Shown here: positions 63,938-64,000 of the stretch, piece by piece
Numbering within the stretch: position 1 is the first letter of the stretch
Layout of the letters: each line of letters begins with the position of its first letter
Program-made: the position numbers and the translations under genes
Source: Branchipolynoe longqiensis
Taxonomy: Eukaryota; Annelida; Polychaeta; Phyllodocida; Polynoidae
Assembly (NCBI GenBank): GCA_030323885.1
Contig: CM059199.1
Span: forward strand, 3,059,923 to 3,123,922
DNA length: 64,000 nucleotides
Direction of reading: 5' to 3'
The notes under the pieces: generated by a model
What the model was told of the DNA's origin: nothing
The model's input: the letters and a program-made list of their open reading frames with translations, nothing else
Database searches by the model: none

Positions 63938-64000
63938 TTAAACAACTAATGTACCAACAAACAAACAAATGTCAAAAGACACATGTAACATCTTCAAAGG

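Overview
This window is eukaryotic, repeat-dominated genomic DNA from an animal, most probably a mollusc and perhaps a gastropod. The reasons are dense tRNA-derived SINEs (more than 20 copies of one family in 64 kb), a second SINE (45792-46130) that resembles a type I associate with molluscs, many MITEs, a DIRS-type tyrosine-recombinase retrotransposon and abundant simple repeats. The organism assignment is inference; no host marker gene is present. I find no convincing host protein-coding gene, no rRNA, no functional tRNA gene and no bacterial-type system. Almost all long open frames outside the retrotransposons are stop-free readings of low-complexity DNA.

The best-preserved object is a DIRS-like retrotransposon at about 24526-29869. 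Its left part runs into a 500-N assembly gap. It carries a gag-like ORF (25150-26478), an RT/RNase H/Dam-like methyltransferase ORF (to 28406) and a tyrosine recombinase ORF (to 29365). Each downstream frame overlaps the previous one in the -1 frame. It ends in an 86-nt inverted repeat (29551-29636 with 29784-29869). A second, dead copy lies at about 7230-13556. It is 5' truncated, has lost RT, RNase H and recombinase catalytic residues, and is split by a 1.85-kb TTAA-flanked element (9227-11074, filled with a TG-rich minisatellite) and a 0.8-kb TIR element (12381-13192). Its 3' hairpin covaries with that of the intact copy.

Layout: 0-7.2 kb holds SINEs, a 14-bp minisatellite and MITEs with GGCCCTGTCACAC-type ends. 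7.2-13.6 kb is the dead DIRS copy. 13.6-24.0 kb holds SINEs, a 182-bp tandem repeat, an element with about 200-bp inverted arms, MITEs and a G-rich 118-bp satellite that ends in the gap. 24.5-29.9 kb is the DIRS element. 29.9-37.8 kb holds LINE-tail composites, SINEs and MITEs. 38.0-40.8 kb is strand-asymmetric C-rich minisatellite followed by a short CpG-rich patch. 41-64 kb is a mosaic of the same SINE and MITE families with further tandem arrays.

Recurring families, named here for cross-reference: SINE-L (tRNA-Leu-like head); T (TTAA target, TIR AGTTGCATAGTCCGATG, about 345 bp); P1 (TA target, ends CAGTAAAACCTCTC); P2 (TA target, ends CAGTATAACCCCGTTAAACC, with an inner palindrome); G (TTAA-like target, ends GGCCCTGTCACAC); M, A, Q and R (single or paired TIR families). 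P1 and P2 ends resemble pogo/Tigger-type termini. No transposase for any of these families is visible in the window.
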